Assembly: GCF_000014005.1 (NCBI RefSeq)
Contig: NC_008009.1
Span: forward strand, 1,922,001 to 1,986,000
DNA from: Candidatus Koribacter versatilis Ellin345
GTDB lineage: Bacteria > Acidobacteriota > Terriglobia > Terriglobales > Acidobacteriaceae
Length of the DNA: 64,000 nt
Direction: 5' to 3'
Part shown: piece after piece, positions 24,955 to 32,274 of the stretch
How positions within the stretch are numbered: the first letter of the stretch is position 1
How the letters are laid out: each line of letters opens with the position of its first letter
Position numbers and translations under genes: made by a program
The notes under the pieces: model-generated
The model's input: only the letters and a program-made list of their open reading frames with translations
Databases searched by the model: none
Told to the model about the DNA's origin: nothing

Positions 24955-25009
24955 ACTGATCCTCAGTTGTGAATGTACCAACGTAACGTTCGCGCATCGT
25001 TTGTTTCGT

Positions 25010-25594
25010 TTACGACACTTCATCGCGATTCAAAACCAGGTGCGGATTCGTTTCCGATGCGTCGCTCAATAGCCCTTCCGGCAGCGATCCGCCGTTGTAC
25101 TCCAGCATCCGGTTCTTCCACTTCAGGAAGTCGGTGATCGATTGTGGTTCGATCCGCACCTCCACTCGTCGAAGGCTGGCGAGCAGCAGGTTCATCTCTT
25201 TCATCATCCCGGCAGGCGTGCGCAGGTCTTTGCGCGGCGGCTTCACCGACAGCACCACTTCGCGGCGGCTGTATTCCAGGAGTCCCCATTCTTTTGGAAG
25301 TTCCTCGTGCTTGATGATGCCGGCGGGAGCCATATAGAAGCGCTCGCATCCCAGGCCTAGCTCCGGCCTCAAACGAAACTCTTTTTTTCCATCGGCGAGG
25401 AAGTCCGCACGACTTACCTTGCACTCCACGACCACTGAGCGGCACTGGCCTTTCCATCCAATCGCGTCCGGTACTTCGCCCGTCGCGCAGTACTGTTCCG
25501 AGAGAATGATCCCGCAACGGTAGTGTCGCCGCAGCCATTCCACTGCCTTCTCTACTAAAACCGCATGTCGCATTGTGTGAGCCGAGCCACCCAT
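25010..25594 (-). CDS. MmcB-like PD-(D/E)XK fold protein
   Basis: A 194-residue protein. 'EVPDAIGW' then 'SVVVECKVSRADFLAD' fits the D-(E)-x-K core of restriction-endonuclease-like folds, and 'KKEFRLRPELGLGCERFYMAPAGIIKHEELPKEWGLLEY' resembles the MmcB family, linked to DNA repair in other bacteria. The C-terminal 60 residues are charged and unassigned. AAGGTG lies just before the ATG at 25594; an ATG at 25573 is the alternative. There are no restriction, methylase or phage genes beside it, so it is an orphan. The function is inferred from motif only. Confidence 0.65.
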   Translation of the reverse strand: MGGSAHTMRHAVLVEKAVEWLRRHYRCGIILSEQYCATGEVPDAIGWKGQCRSVVVECKVSRADFLADGKKEFRLRPELGLGCERFYMAPAGIIKHEELPKEWGLLEYSRREVVLSVKPPRKDLRTPAGMMKEMNLLLASLRRVEVRIEPQSITDFLKWKNRMLEYNGGSLPEGLLSDASETNPHLVLNRDEVS

Positions 25595-25680
25595 AGCACC
25601 TTTGTACGGCGTTGAAGCGCAATTGCAAAGTGCTGGCGCGGGTTCTGCGCCGATGCACTAAAATCCTTTGAGGTCCGAAC

Positions 25681-26742
25681 ATGAACATTCGCGCACTGGC
25701 CTTCTCGGCCGTTCTCCTCGTTCCCTCAATTCTTCCCGCTCAAAAAACGTGGAATTTTGTCGTCTCCGGCGACTCGCGCAATTGCGGCGACATCGTGATG
25801 CCCGCCATCGCCGAAGGCGTGAAGAACGACAATGGACAGTTCTACTGGCACCTCGGCGACTTGCGCGCCATCTTCGCCGTGGATGAAGACATCGCGAAGC
25901 GCGCCACGGGCGTGCCGCCAGCCTCGCTGGCTGAGTATCAGAAAATGGCATGGAAGGACGCCATTGATAATCAGCTTCGGCCCTTCCTCGGAACCCAGGT
26001 TTATCTCGGCATCGGCAATCACGAAACCATTCCGCCAAAAACTCGCGCCGAATTTGTCGAAACCTTCCTTCGTTGGCTCGCCTCGCCCGCGCTTCAGAAG
26101 AACCGCCAAGCGGATACACCTGGCGATTCCTCGGTGACGACCTGGTATCACTGGCGACAGCAGGGAATTGAATTCATCAATCTCGATAACGCCTCCGAAA
26201 CCGAGTTCGAACCCGCACAAATACAGTGGTTCGAGAAGGTGCTCGCCGACGTCAAGTCGAGCCCGGACGTCAAAGCGGTGGTGGTCGGGATGCACGCCGC
26301 GCTGCCCAACAGCCTCGCCGCCGGACACAGCATGAATAACTGGAAGACGGGCGACGTCACCGGCGTTCGCATCTACAACGACTTGCTCGAACTTCAGAAA
26401 CAGTCGAAGAAAAACGTCTACATTCTGGCCAGCCACTCGCACTTTTATATGAAGGGTATCTTCGATACCGACTACTGGAAATCGAACGGCGGCGTGCTCT
26501 CGGGATGGATCGTCGGAACCGCCGGCGCGCATCGCTACAAACTGCCTGAGGATGCACACAAGGCGGCGGAAGCAAAAACCAACGTCTACGGCTACCTGCT
26601 CGCGACCGCGCACGATGACGGCACAGTGGATTTCAAATTCAAAGAATTGAAAGAGTCCAGTATCCCGAAGGACGTAGTTGATCGCTTTGGCAAGCCGCTG
26701 GTCCACGAGTGCTTCGTCGGCAACTCCGACCAACCGCACTAG
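25681..26742 (+). CDS. Exported calcineurin-like metallophosphoesterase
   Basis: A 353-residue product with a signal peptide ('IRALAFSAVLLVPSILPAQ'). Metal-binding motifs follow in order: 'VVSGDSRNCGD', 'WHLGDLRAI', GNHE, 'VVVGMHAAL' and 'ASHSHFYMKG', as in the calcineurin-like superfamily. The substrate may be a nucleotide, phosphoester or phosphoprotein and cannot be decided. TGAGGT lies eight bases before the ATG. It ends two bases from the convergent ABC ATPase gene. Confidence 0.85.
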   Translation: MNIRALAFSAVLLVPSILPAQKTWNFVVSGDSRNCGDIVMPAIAEGVKNDNGQFYWHLGDLRAIFAVDEDIAKRATGVPPASLAEYQKMAWKDAIDNQLRPFLGTQVYLGIGNHETIPPKTRAEFVETFLRWLASPALQKNRQADTPGDSSVTTWYHWRQQGIEFINLDNASETEFEPAQIQWFEKVLADVKSSPDVKAVVVGMHAALPNSLAAGHSMNNWKTGDVTGVRIYNDLLELQKQSKKNVYILASHSHFYMKGIFDTDYWKSNGGVLSGWIVGTAGAHRYKLPEDAHKAAEAKTNVYGYLLATAHDDGTVDFKFKELKESSIPKDVVDRFGKPLVHECFVGNSDQPH

Positions 26743-26744
26743 CG

Positions 26745-27530
26745 CTACCAGTACTGATAGAACCCGTCTCTCTCCACCGGCTCAACATCCGTCTCGTAGA
26801 GTTCCGAAAGGTTCGCGCGCGTCAGCACTTCGCGTTTCGCACCGTCACGAAAGACACGCCCCTTGCGTAGCAGCACCACTCGCGTGATTTCCGGCACCAC
26901 CTCGTGTAGATGATGCGTCACCATAACGATCCCTGTTCCAGTCTGCGCCAGTTGCCGCAAGCGGCTCTGCAGGTCTTTCAGCATCGCTAAATCCAGGCTG
27001 TCGCTCGGTTCATCGAGGACCAGTGTGTCCGGGTCGTGCACCAGCGCCCGGCTGATGAGCACTCGTTTCCGCTCGCCCGACGACATCTGGCTATAACGCC
27101 GTTTTGCCAGGTGCTCAACTCCCATCTGTCGCATCGCAGCCGTGGAACGCTCGATCATCTGTTCGGTCGGATGATGGTGCGGCCACAACCCCCAACTACT
27201 GAAGAAGCCCGAGATCGCGATCTCCAGTCCACGCGGGTCCTTCTCGCTGCCGGCGAACAAATCGTTCGATACCACGCCGAGGTGTTCGCGCAACTCCGCC
27301 ACATCCCACTGCTCTCGGCCCATGATCCGCGCACTCGTTCCTTCACTTGCGAGCGGGTACAACTCACGCGTGATGGTCTTCAGCAGCGTGGACTTTCCAC
27401 ATCCGTTTGGCCCGATGATCGCGACGTTCTCGCGGGCAGCAATCTTCAACGACAGCCCATCGAGCGCCAGCGTGTCCCCGCGCATCACAGTGATCTCTCG
27501 AAAATCAATCAGCGCAGTTTCTTCTGTCAT
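26745..27530 (-). CDS. ABC transporter-type ATPase (ModF/YlmA-like)
   Basis: A 261-residue ABC ATPase: Walker A GPNGCGKST, signature 'MSSGERKRVLISRAL', Walker B 'TLVLDEPSDSLD' and the switch His in 'VMVTHHLHEV'. 'GFFSSWGLW' and the signature variant MSSGE resemble YlmA/ModF-type stand-alone ATPases. No permease or binding protein is adjacent, so it may pair with a distant one or act in a soluble role. Its ATG (27530-27528) lies inside a dispersed intergenic repeat. It follows the SDR gene on the same strand. Confidence 0.82.
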   Translation of the reverse strand: MTEETALIDFREITVMRGDTLALDGLSLKIAARENVAIIGPNGCGKSTLLKTITRELYPLASEGTSARIMGREQWDVAELREHLGVVSNDLFAGSEKDPRGLEIAISGFFSSWGLWPHHHPTEQMIERSTAAMRQMGVEHLAKRRYSQMSSGERKRVLISRALVHDPDTLVLDEPSDSLDLAMLKDLQSRLRQLAQTGTGIVMVTHHLHEVVPEITRVVLLRKGRVFRDGAKREVLTRANLSELYETDVEPVERDGFYQYW

Positions 27531-27582
27531 CCTGAGCGGAGTTTCGCGAAGCGAAACGGAGTCGAAGGACCCCTATCCTCGC
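27526..27582. repeat. Dispersed intergenic repeat, copy 1
   Basis: It begins GTCATCCTGAGCGGAG, continues with hairpin TTTCGC-GAA-GCGAAA, and ends CGGAGTCGAAGGACCCC TATCCTCG. It is nearly identical to 33319-33376 and related to 46611-46652, 32236-32263 and 37860-37900. It fills the gap between the ABC ATPase start and the SDR stop. Confidence 0.8.
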
Positions 27583-27589
27583 ACAAATC

Positions 27590-28285
27590 TCAAAGTCCCT
27601 TCACCATCCCGCCATCCAACAGCATCGTCTGCCCGGTCACATACGACGCGTCCTCCGACAGCAGCCACGCCACCATCTTCGCCAGTTCCTCGACCCGCCC
27701 CACTCTGCCCATCGGAATGGTTGCTATAGTCTCCGCTGCAACCTCGTAACTGTCCACAAAACCCGGCATCACCGCGTTCACGCGGATCCCTTTCGGCGCG
27801 CAATACTCAGCATGAAGTTTCGTCCACGCGCCGAGGGCCGCACGCATAACGCTCGATACCGGCCGCGCCAACTCCGGCTTTATCGCCGCGTAGCTGGAGA
27901 TCGAAACGAATGCGCCTGAGCCTTGTCGTTCCATGATCGGCGTAACCAGTCTGGCCATACGCATTGCGCTCTCGACGATCAGTAGATAGCCCTCATGCCA
28001 CTGGTCATCGCTCAGTTCCAGCAACCCACCTTTCGGCGGATGCCCAGTGTTGTTCACCACCGCGTCAACCCGTCCCCATTTCTCCATAGCGGTGGTCACC
28101 AGTCGTTCGACGCTCTCGAACTGCGTGACCGACCCTGTCACGGCGATTCCACCCAATTGATCGGCAACCTGGTGCACTGCCTCGGAGCGCGCGAGCAGCG
28201 CTACTCGATAGCCTTGACTGGCCAGTTCCTTTGCAATCCCAGCCCCAATGCCTTTGCTTGCGGCAGTGATCAGGGCGACTTTCAT
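27590..28285 (-). CDS. Short-chain dehydrogenase-like protein lacking catalytic Tyr/Lys
   Basis: A 231-residue Rossmann-fold SDR. The cofactor motif 'TAASKGIGAGIA' is good, as are the NNTG motif and the Ser of 'VSISS' (131). Aligned to classical SDRs, the catalytic Tyr position (144) is Ser and the Lys position (148) is Arg ('RPVSSVMRAAL'). A subgroup of beta-ketoacyl reductase-like SDRs without the usual tetrad is known, so this may be a real but non-classical enzyme. GGAGGAG lies before the ATG at 28285, which overlaps the beta-lactamase stop by ATGA, so translation is coupled. Confidence 0.85.
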   Translation of the reverse strand: MKVALITAASKGIGAGIAKELASQGYRVALLARSEAVHQVADQLGGIAVTGSVTQFESVERLVTTAMEKWGRVDAVVNNTGHPPKGGLLELSDDQWHEGYLLIVESAMRMARLVTPIMERQGSGAFVSISSYAAIKPELARPVSSVMRAALGAWTKLHAEYCAPKGIRVNAVMPGFVDSYEVAAETIATIPMGRVGRVEELAKMVAWLLSEDASYVTGQTMLLDGGMVKGL

Positions 28286-29157
28286 TTCGTCTCCTCCGCC
28301 CAGCAACTCCAAACCTCATGCGCAATATTGGCGATTACAAGGTTTCTCGTCTTCGTATCAGCCTTCGAATCCGTAACGAAGATCGCGATCGCGAAGTGGT
28401 TCCCGTTCGGCAAGGTCACGAGTGCGACGTCGTTCGTCGCTGGAGTCAGACCATCCTTCGTACCCGAACTTCCTGTTTTATCGGCAACAGTTCCTGACGG
28501 CAGCTTCGCCCGGATGCGGTCTTTTCCAGTGTCCGTCTCCTTCATCCATCCCACGAGGCGCGCGGTGTTTTCCGTATCCAGCAGCTTGCCTTGCTGGAGA
28601 CGCTCGAGTAGATCCACCATCGCGTCAGGTTTCGCCGAGTCGGAATACTGCAAGTGCGTGTTCTCGATCAACTGCTCTTCCGTGTGCTGCACTCGGATGC
28701 CTTTGATCTTCTGCGACTTCAAATACCGACGCACCTCTCGCGTACCGCCAATCTGTTTCAGCAGGACATCCGAAGCCGAACCATCGCTGTCCACAATCGC
28801 TCGCCGCAGCAGGTCCTCGATGGTGAATTCGCCGCCGCGTGGATGCTTGTCGCGTAGGGGGCTATTGCCGGCTGCGGGGATGAGATCGTCCTCATCCACC
28901 TTCACGACCTGGTCGAGCTTGATCTTGCCCTCCTGCACCCGGCGTAGGGTGAAGATCGCTATGGGCAGCTTGTAGACGCTCTGCATCGGGAAATTCTTGT
29001 TCCCGTGGAAGGATATGGTTTGCGACGAATCCAGCACTTTGGCGCTAACCCCGACCTTTCCGTTGGCCGGATGGGCGGCAGTCTTCACCGTCTTAGTCAG
29101 GAATTCCGGGCTGCATGTCGCGGCCGCAGCAGCAAGAACGATCATATGGGCAAGCAT
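28282..29157 (-). CDS. Class A beta-lactamase
   Basis: A 291-residue serine beta-lactamase with an N-terminal signal peptide. Active-site S60 and K63 lie in 'SVYK', the second loop is S124-D125-G126 instead of the usual SDN, the omega-loop Glu lies in 'HTEEQLIEN' (160-161), and KTG is at 227-229. Length and motif spacing are normal, so it should be active; chromosomal class A enzymes are common in soil bacteria and the substrate range cannot be told. Start ATG at 29157 or 29145. It overlaps the downstream SDR gene by four bases. Confidence 0.88.
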   Translation of the reverse strand: MLAHMIVLAAAAATCSPEFLTKTVKTAAHPANGKVGVSAKVLDSSQTISFHGNKNFPMQSVYKLPIAIFTLRRVQEGKIKLDQVVKVDEDDLIPAAGNSPLRDKHPRGGEFTIEDLLRRAIVDSDGSASDVLLKQIGGTREVRRYLKSQKIKGIRVQHTEEQLIENTHLQYSDSAKPDAMVDLLERLQQGKLLDTENTARLVGWMKETDTGKDRIRAKLPSGTVADKTGSSGTKDGLTPATNDVALVTLPNGNHFAIAIFVTDSKADTKTRNLVIANIAHEVWSCWAEETK

Positions 29158-29301
29158 TGCAGCCGCAGTATATCGAATGCTCCCCGCGGCAGAGGCATGA
29201 CCTTACTTCCGTTGTGCTAAGCAATCTTCCAGCTCTGGTTTGAGCTATCTACCCCCGAAGGCATGCCATCTCACTAGACGCCACTTCTCCTCAGGAGATG
29301 A

Positions 29302-29670
29302 ATGAAAATGTCCAAGAAGCTTCTTGCAATCGCAACAGCAGCTATCTTCTCGATCGGCATCGCGGCTGCGCAGGCGACATCGCCTTCGTCGAGCACCGAT
29401 CCGCAGTCGAGTAGCTCCCCCAGCAGTTCCCAGACCCCGAGCAGTTCCACGAGCAGCCCCAGTTCCAGTGGCTCTTCCAGCTCCGATATGAACAGCCAGT
29501 CGGGCTCCTCCACGGCAAGCGGTACCTCCGGCACCGACCAGAACAGCTCCACGGATACCAGCACCAGCAAGAAGAAGCACAAGAAGGACAAGAGCAACTC
29601 GACTGACCCGAACAGCCCCTCGAGCGGCTCCAGCAGCAGCACGCCGGACACCAGCTCCACGCCTCACTAA
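29302..29670 (+). CDS. Exported Ser/Thr-rich low-complexity protein
   Basis: A 122-residue product. A signal peptide ('LLAIATAAIFSIGIAAAQA') precedes a mature chain made almost only of Ser, Thr, Pro, Gly, Asp and Asn with a central basic patch (KKKHKKDK). It is surely disordered; possible roles are a wall or matrix spacer or a phosphate or metal binder, but none is shown. AGGAG lies before the ATG and a strong terminator follows, which supports it as a real, separately transcribed gene. Confidence 0.7.
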   Translation: MKMSKKLLAIATAAIFSIGIAAAQATSPSSSTDPQSSSSPSSSQTPSSSTSSPSSSGSSSSDMNSQSGSSTASGTSGTDQNSSTDTSTSKKKHKKDKSNSTDPNSPSSGSSSSTPDTSSTPH

Positions 29671-29691
29671 CTCTCACACAGCAGGCAAGCA

Positions 29692-29720
29692 AAAGGCAGG
29701 AGCCGAAAGCTCCTGCCTTT
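29692..29720 (+). terminator. Strong intrinsic terminator
   Basis: The twelve-base perfect stem AAAGGCAGGAGC (29692-29703) / GCTCCTGCCTTT (29709-29720) with loop CGAAA and further T residues. It ends the Ser-rich gene and, in reverse, the convergent lipoprotein gene. Confidence 0.88.
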
Positions 29721-29736
29721 TTTAATCTCTTCAGGA

Positions 29737-30198
29737 CTACTGCCGGTTCATCAGCACCGTGCCATCTTCATCCGCACAGGGAGGATTGCTCCCGTTCGCG
29801 CCGAAGCTTGATGTGAAGTTTCCATTGATCTGGGCTACCGCCGAATCGGCAGTCCCACTGATCGTGAAACTCGAATTCGTGGACGCGTCCTTCACTATGA
29901 GCGTCACCACGTTGCCCCCATTCGTATTGCCAGTCGCCGTCAAACCGCCCAGATTAATGCATCCGTTGGTGAACGCTGACCCACCGGTATAGGCGATCTC
30001 CGTCCCGCTGATGGTAGCCCCGTTCTTGGTGAGTTTCAGCCCAAACGAATACGAGGGCGACGCGAGTCCGTTCTGTGTCAGGTCCACGTTCCAATTTCCC
30101 GTGACATCCACGCCCGGATTCGATTTTGCCTGCGATCCACAACTGCCCAACCCAAGAGTGCAAACTGCAATCGCAACGAGTAAAAAGAGTCGCTTCAT
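29737..30198 (-). CDS. Putative lipoprotein, unknown function
   Basis: A 153-residue product with a lipoprotein signal ('FLLVAIAVCTLGLGSC', lipobox LGSC). The mature part is beta-rich: 'VTGNWNVDLTQNG...YSFGLKLTKNGATISGTEI' and 'SFTISGTADSAVAQINGNFTSSFG', reminiscent of lipocalin-like or surface-exposed beta proteins common in Acidobacteria. The ATG at 30198 is chosen because the signal peptide starts there. A terminator follows it on the minus strand. Confidence 0.7.
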   Translation of the reverse strand: MKRLFLLVAIAVCTLGLGSCGSQAKSNPGVDVTGNWNVDLTQNGLASPSYSFGLKLTKNGATISGTEIAYTGGSAFTNGCINLGGLTATGNTNGGNVVTLIVKDASTNSSFTISGTADSAVAQINGNFTSSFGANGSNPPCADEDGTVLMNRQ

Positions 30199-30250
30199 TC
30201 CACCATTTCCAATTTCTAAGTAGCTTCTGAAACTATAACAGCCCAAACGA

Positions 30251-30273
30251 AAGGAGGCCGTCATGGCCTCCTT
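30251..30273. terminator. Terminator hairpin after the small CxxC genes
   Basis: AAGGAGGCC (30251-30259) pairs with GGCCTCCTT (30265-30273) around GTCAT. On the minus strand it is followed by TCGTTT, downstream of the gene ending at 30295. Confidence 0.65.
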
Positions 30274-30294
30274 CCTCGTCGAATTCCGTGCACT

Positions 30295-30642
30295 CTACGG
30301 CTGCTCTTCGAAGTCCTGGTCCTGGAAGATATACGGCGCCGTCCGGATAATCCTGAATCGCACGCGCTCGTTGCAGGTCTCGCAACTCGGAAACCGGTTT
30401 CCCATGATCATCACAGCGTCATGCGCCTGCCGATGATCGGCATCGTGGATCACCTCATAAATCCCTGACTCCGGCACCGCGTCTCCCGGATGAAACAGCG
30501 GCAGGGAAGTATTGCGATGCCGCCCGCCGCCACCACGCGCTCCGCAGCTGTGGTGCGATATCGTCGCGCGCCTGCGTTCGCTCGCCCGCTGTTCTTGTTT
30601 TGACCCTGGTCCCCGACGGGACTCACCCAAATTCGTTTTCAT
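30295..30642 (-). CDS. Small CxxC protein, paralogue A
   Basis: A 115-residue protein with a Gly/Arg/Ser-rich N-terminal region and a C-terminal domain (about 45-100): 'HPGDAVPESGIYEVIHDADHRQAHDAVMIMGNRFPSCETCNERVRFRI'. This is clearly related to the product of the next gene upstream, and the 'PG..P.SGxY' start resembles the YjzC family. Two His and the CxxC pair could bind zinc. The ATG at 30642 has GGAG seven bases upstream; an ATG at 30672 overlaps the upstream stop as ATGA and is the alternative. Confidence 0.65.
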   Translation of the reverse strand: MKTNLGESRRGPGSKQEQRASERRRATISHHSCGARGGGGRHRNTSLPLFHPGDAVPESGIYEVIHDADHRQAHDAVMIMGNRFPSCETCNERVRFRIIRTAPYIFQDQDFEEQP

Positions 30643-30668
30643 CCACGGACTCCGCTCACAGTGCCGAC

Positions 30669-30905
30669 TCATTGCTTCTCAAAACCCAGCTGCTGCTCAA
30701 TGGAATTTGAAGCCTGTACCAGTTGGAACCGAACTTCCACACCGCAGACCGTGCACGTCGGAAATGTCTGTCCCTTCAAAAGGATTCCGTCGTGATCTTC
30801 GCGATGTCCGTTATGCGCTATTCGGTAAACCCCGGAACAGGGTACTGATTCCCCAGGTCGAAACCGGCTTTCCACCATCCTCGCGCTGCTTTCCTGGGCT
30901 GCCAT
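30669..30905 (-). CDS. Small CxxC protein, paralogue B
   Basis: A 78-residue protein: 'RFRPGESVPCSGVYRIAHNGHREDHDGILLKGQTFPTCTVCGVEVRFQL'. It shares spacing, HR..H, the FPxCxxC core and VRF with paralogue A. The conserved F-x-C-x-x-C and upstream histidines suggest a small zinc-binding domain; the role is unknown. Start at 30905 or ATG 30878; neither has a strong ribosome site. It is the first gene of a two-gene unit. Confidence 0.65.
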   Translation of the reverse strand: MAAQESSARMVESRFRPGESVPCSGVYRIAHNGHREDHDGILLKGQTFPTCTVCGVEVRFQLVQASNSIEQQLGFEKQ

Positions 30906-30971
30906 GCCGCGCCATTCTACAACAACGTTCCGTGAATCCCGGAGCTCACCGGAACGTCATCTTCGGCCGAG

Positions 30972-31760
30972 TTAGTGCTTCTTCTCCTGGATCTTTTTCA
31001 CCATCTTCGTGACCACATTCCTCGGCGACACCCGCAGCATGTGCACGCCAATCTTGTTCAGCTTGCCTGCGATCACTACCCGCTTGCCGGCCTGCAATCC
31101 GTCATATCCGATCTTTGCCACGGCCGCCGCATCCAGTACCGCCGGCGATTGCAGCATCGGTGAACCATGGAGGTTAGCCCGGTCTTGGAACCCACTCGGC
31201 ACCGGCCCCGGACACAGCACGCTCACCTTAACCCCTCTCGAGGCAAGTTCTTCCGCCAGTGCCTCCGAGAAGCTCAACACGTACGCCTTGGTTGCGTAAT
31301 ACACGGCCATGAGCGGTCCCGGTTGAAACGCGGCTGTCGAGGCCACATTCAGAACCCCACCCTTCGCAGCGATGATCTGCGGCAAGAACAGCTTGGTCAG
31401 GTGGGTCAACGACACCATGTTGAGCTGCATCATCTCCAACTCGTGCTGCAAGTCGGATGTCGCAAACTCTCCATAGCCGCCGAAACCGGCATTGTTGACC
31501 AGCGTATGGATCTTCACGCCGGCCTCATGCAGTTCATCGAACAACTCTTGCGGAGCTTTGCCATGCGCCAAATCCTTCGTTGCGATCCGCACATTCACTC
31601 CGTAAGCGTTCTGAAAGTCCGCGCCGATCTCCATCATCCGTGCGCGGTTTCGGGCTACCAACACAAGGTCGTAATGTCCAATGGCGAATTGACGCGCAAG
31701 TTCCAGTCCAATACCGCTCGACGCGCCCGTTACTAAAGCTGTACGTGGGGGAGTGTTCAT
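30972..31760 (-). CDS. Short-chain dehydrogenase, classical catalytic site
   Basis: A 262-residue SDR with the cofactor motif TGASSGIG, NNAGFGGYG, the Ser of 'NVASTAAF' and YYATK for the catalytic Tyr and Lys. It resembles the DltE/YqjQ-like group with a C-terminal extension of about 25 basic residues ('RVSPRNVVTKMVKKIQEKKH') that may contact membrane or nucleic acid. The substrate is unknown. The ATG at 31760 is chosen at the start of the Rossmann fold; the longer in-frame region upstream has no family match. Confidence 0.85.
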   Translation of the reverse strand: MNTPPRTALVTGASSGIGLELARQFAIGHYDLVLVARNRARMMEIGADFQNAYGVNVRIATKDLAHGKAPQELFDELHEAGVKIHTLVNNAGFGGYGEFATSDLQHELEMMQLNMVSLTHLTKLFLPQIIAAKGGVLNVASTAAFQPGPLMAVYYATKAYVLSFSEALAEELASRGVKVSVLCPGPVPSGFQDRANLHGSPMLQSPAVLDAAAVAKIGYDGLQAGKRVVIAGKLNKIGVHMLRVSPRNVVTKMVKKIQEKKH

Positions 31761-31957
31761 GATCTGTACTTTCGTCCAATTACTTCGGTCAGGATAGCAA
31801 AGTATGTACCATGACCTCAGTAACCTTGTGCTGAAGCCGATATGCCGTGAGAATAGTGCAATCACGCGATGGTATCGGACAGAGCGTACGCATCGCGGTC
31901 GTAGTTAATTTCCCTTTGCGGCAACCGTCCCGTTCCGCATCGGCAGAGGCAGGCCGT

Positions 31958-32119
31958 ATGACACTTACATTTTCGTTGACCAACAGCAACCGCGCTCTCG
32001 CAACCACAGCGAACTCGCGTACCACCAGCGAGCTCTCGGCCTACATCGTCGCGAACTCTGCGACCTCGAACGCCTACTCAGCGCAAGCGGCCACCTCAGC
32101 TACAGCCATTAAGGCGTAA
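31958..32119 (+). CDS. Possible small Ala/Ser/Thr-rich ORF
   Basis: A 53-codon frame beginning ATG at 31958 after AGGCAGG and ending 27 bases before a terminator hairpin. The product is nearly all Ala, Ser, Thr and Asn ('SAYIVANSATSNAYSAQAATSAT') and resembles nothing I know. It could be chance, since the frame is open from a GTG at 31847 as well. Listed because the 340-base gap between the SDR and the hairpin holds no other candidate. Confidence 0.25.
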   Translation: MTLTFSLTNSNRALATTANSRTTSELSAYIVANSATSNAYSAQAATSATAIKA

Positions 32120-32145
32120 GCACACAAGTTTTTCGCTCGAATAAC

Positions 32146-32171
32146 AAAGGCGGCGATCACTCGCCGCCTTT
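32146..32171. terminator. Bidirectional intrinsic terminator
   Basis: The perfect stem AAAGGCGGCGA (32146-32156) / TCGCCGCCTTT (32161-32171), loop TCAC. On the plus strand it is followed by CGTTTTGTC; on the minus strand by GTTATT, 100 bases after the LacD-type gene stop. Confidence 0.75.
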
Positions 32172-32235
32172 CGTTTTGTCTCTTTGTGCTGCGCGGTCAG
32201 CCTAAAACGCCGTTACCCTCAGATCGCTCACTCCT

Positions 32236-32263
32236 GTCGTCTTGAGCGAAGCGAAGGATCTGC
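32236..32263. repeat. Dispersed intergenic repeat, short copy
   Basis: GTCGTCTTGAGCGAAGCGAAGGATCT, a compact variant of the GTCATCCTGAG repeat, with hairpin core GC-GAA-GC, located just downstream of the LacD-type aldolase gene. Confidence 0.6.
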
Positions 32264-32274
32264 TGCCGAAGCCG

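Noticed and set aside
25726-26739. 337-codon minus-strand frame opposite the metallophosphoesterase
   Set aside because: The plus strand has a signal peptide and five ordered metal motifs; the antisense frame has none.
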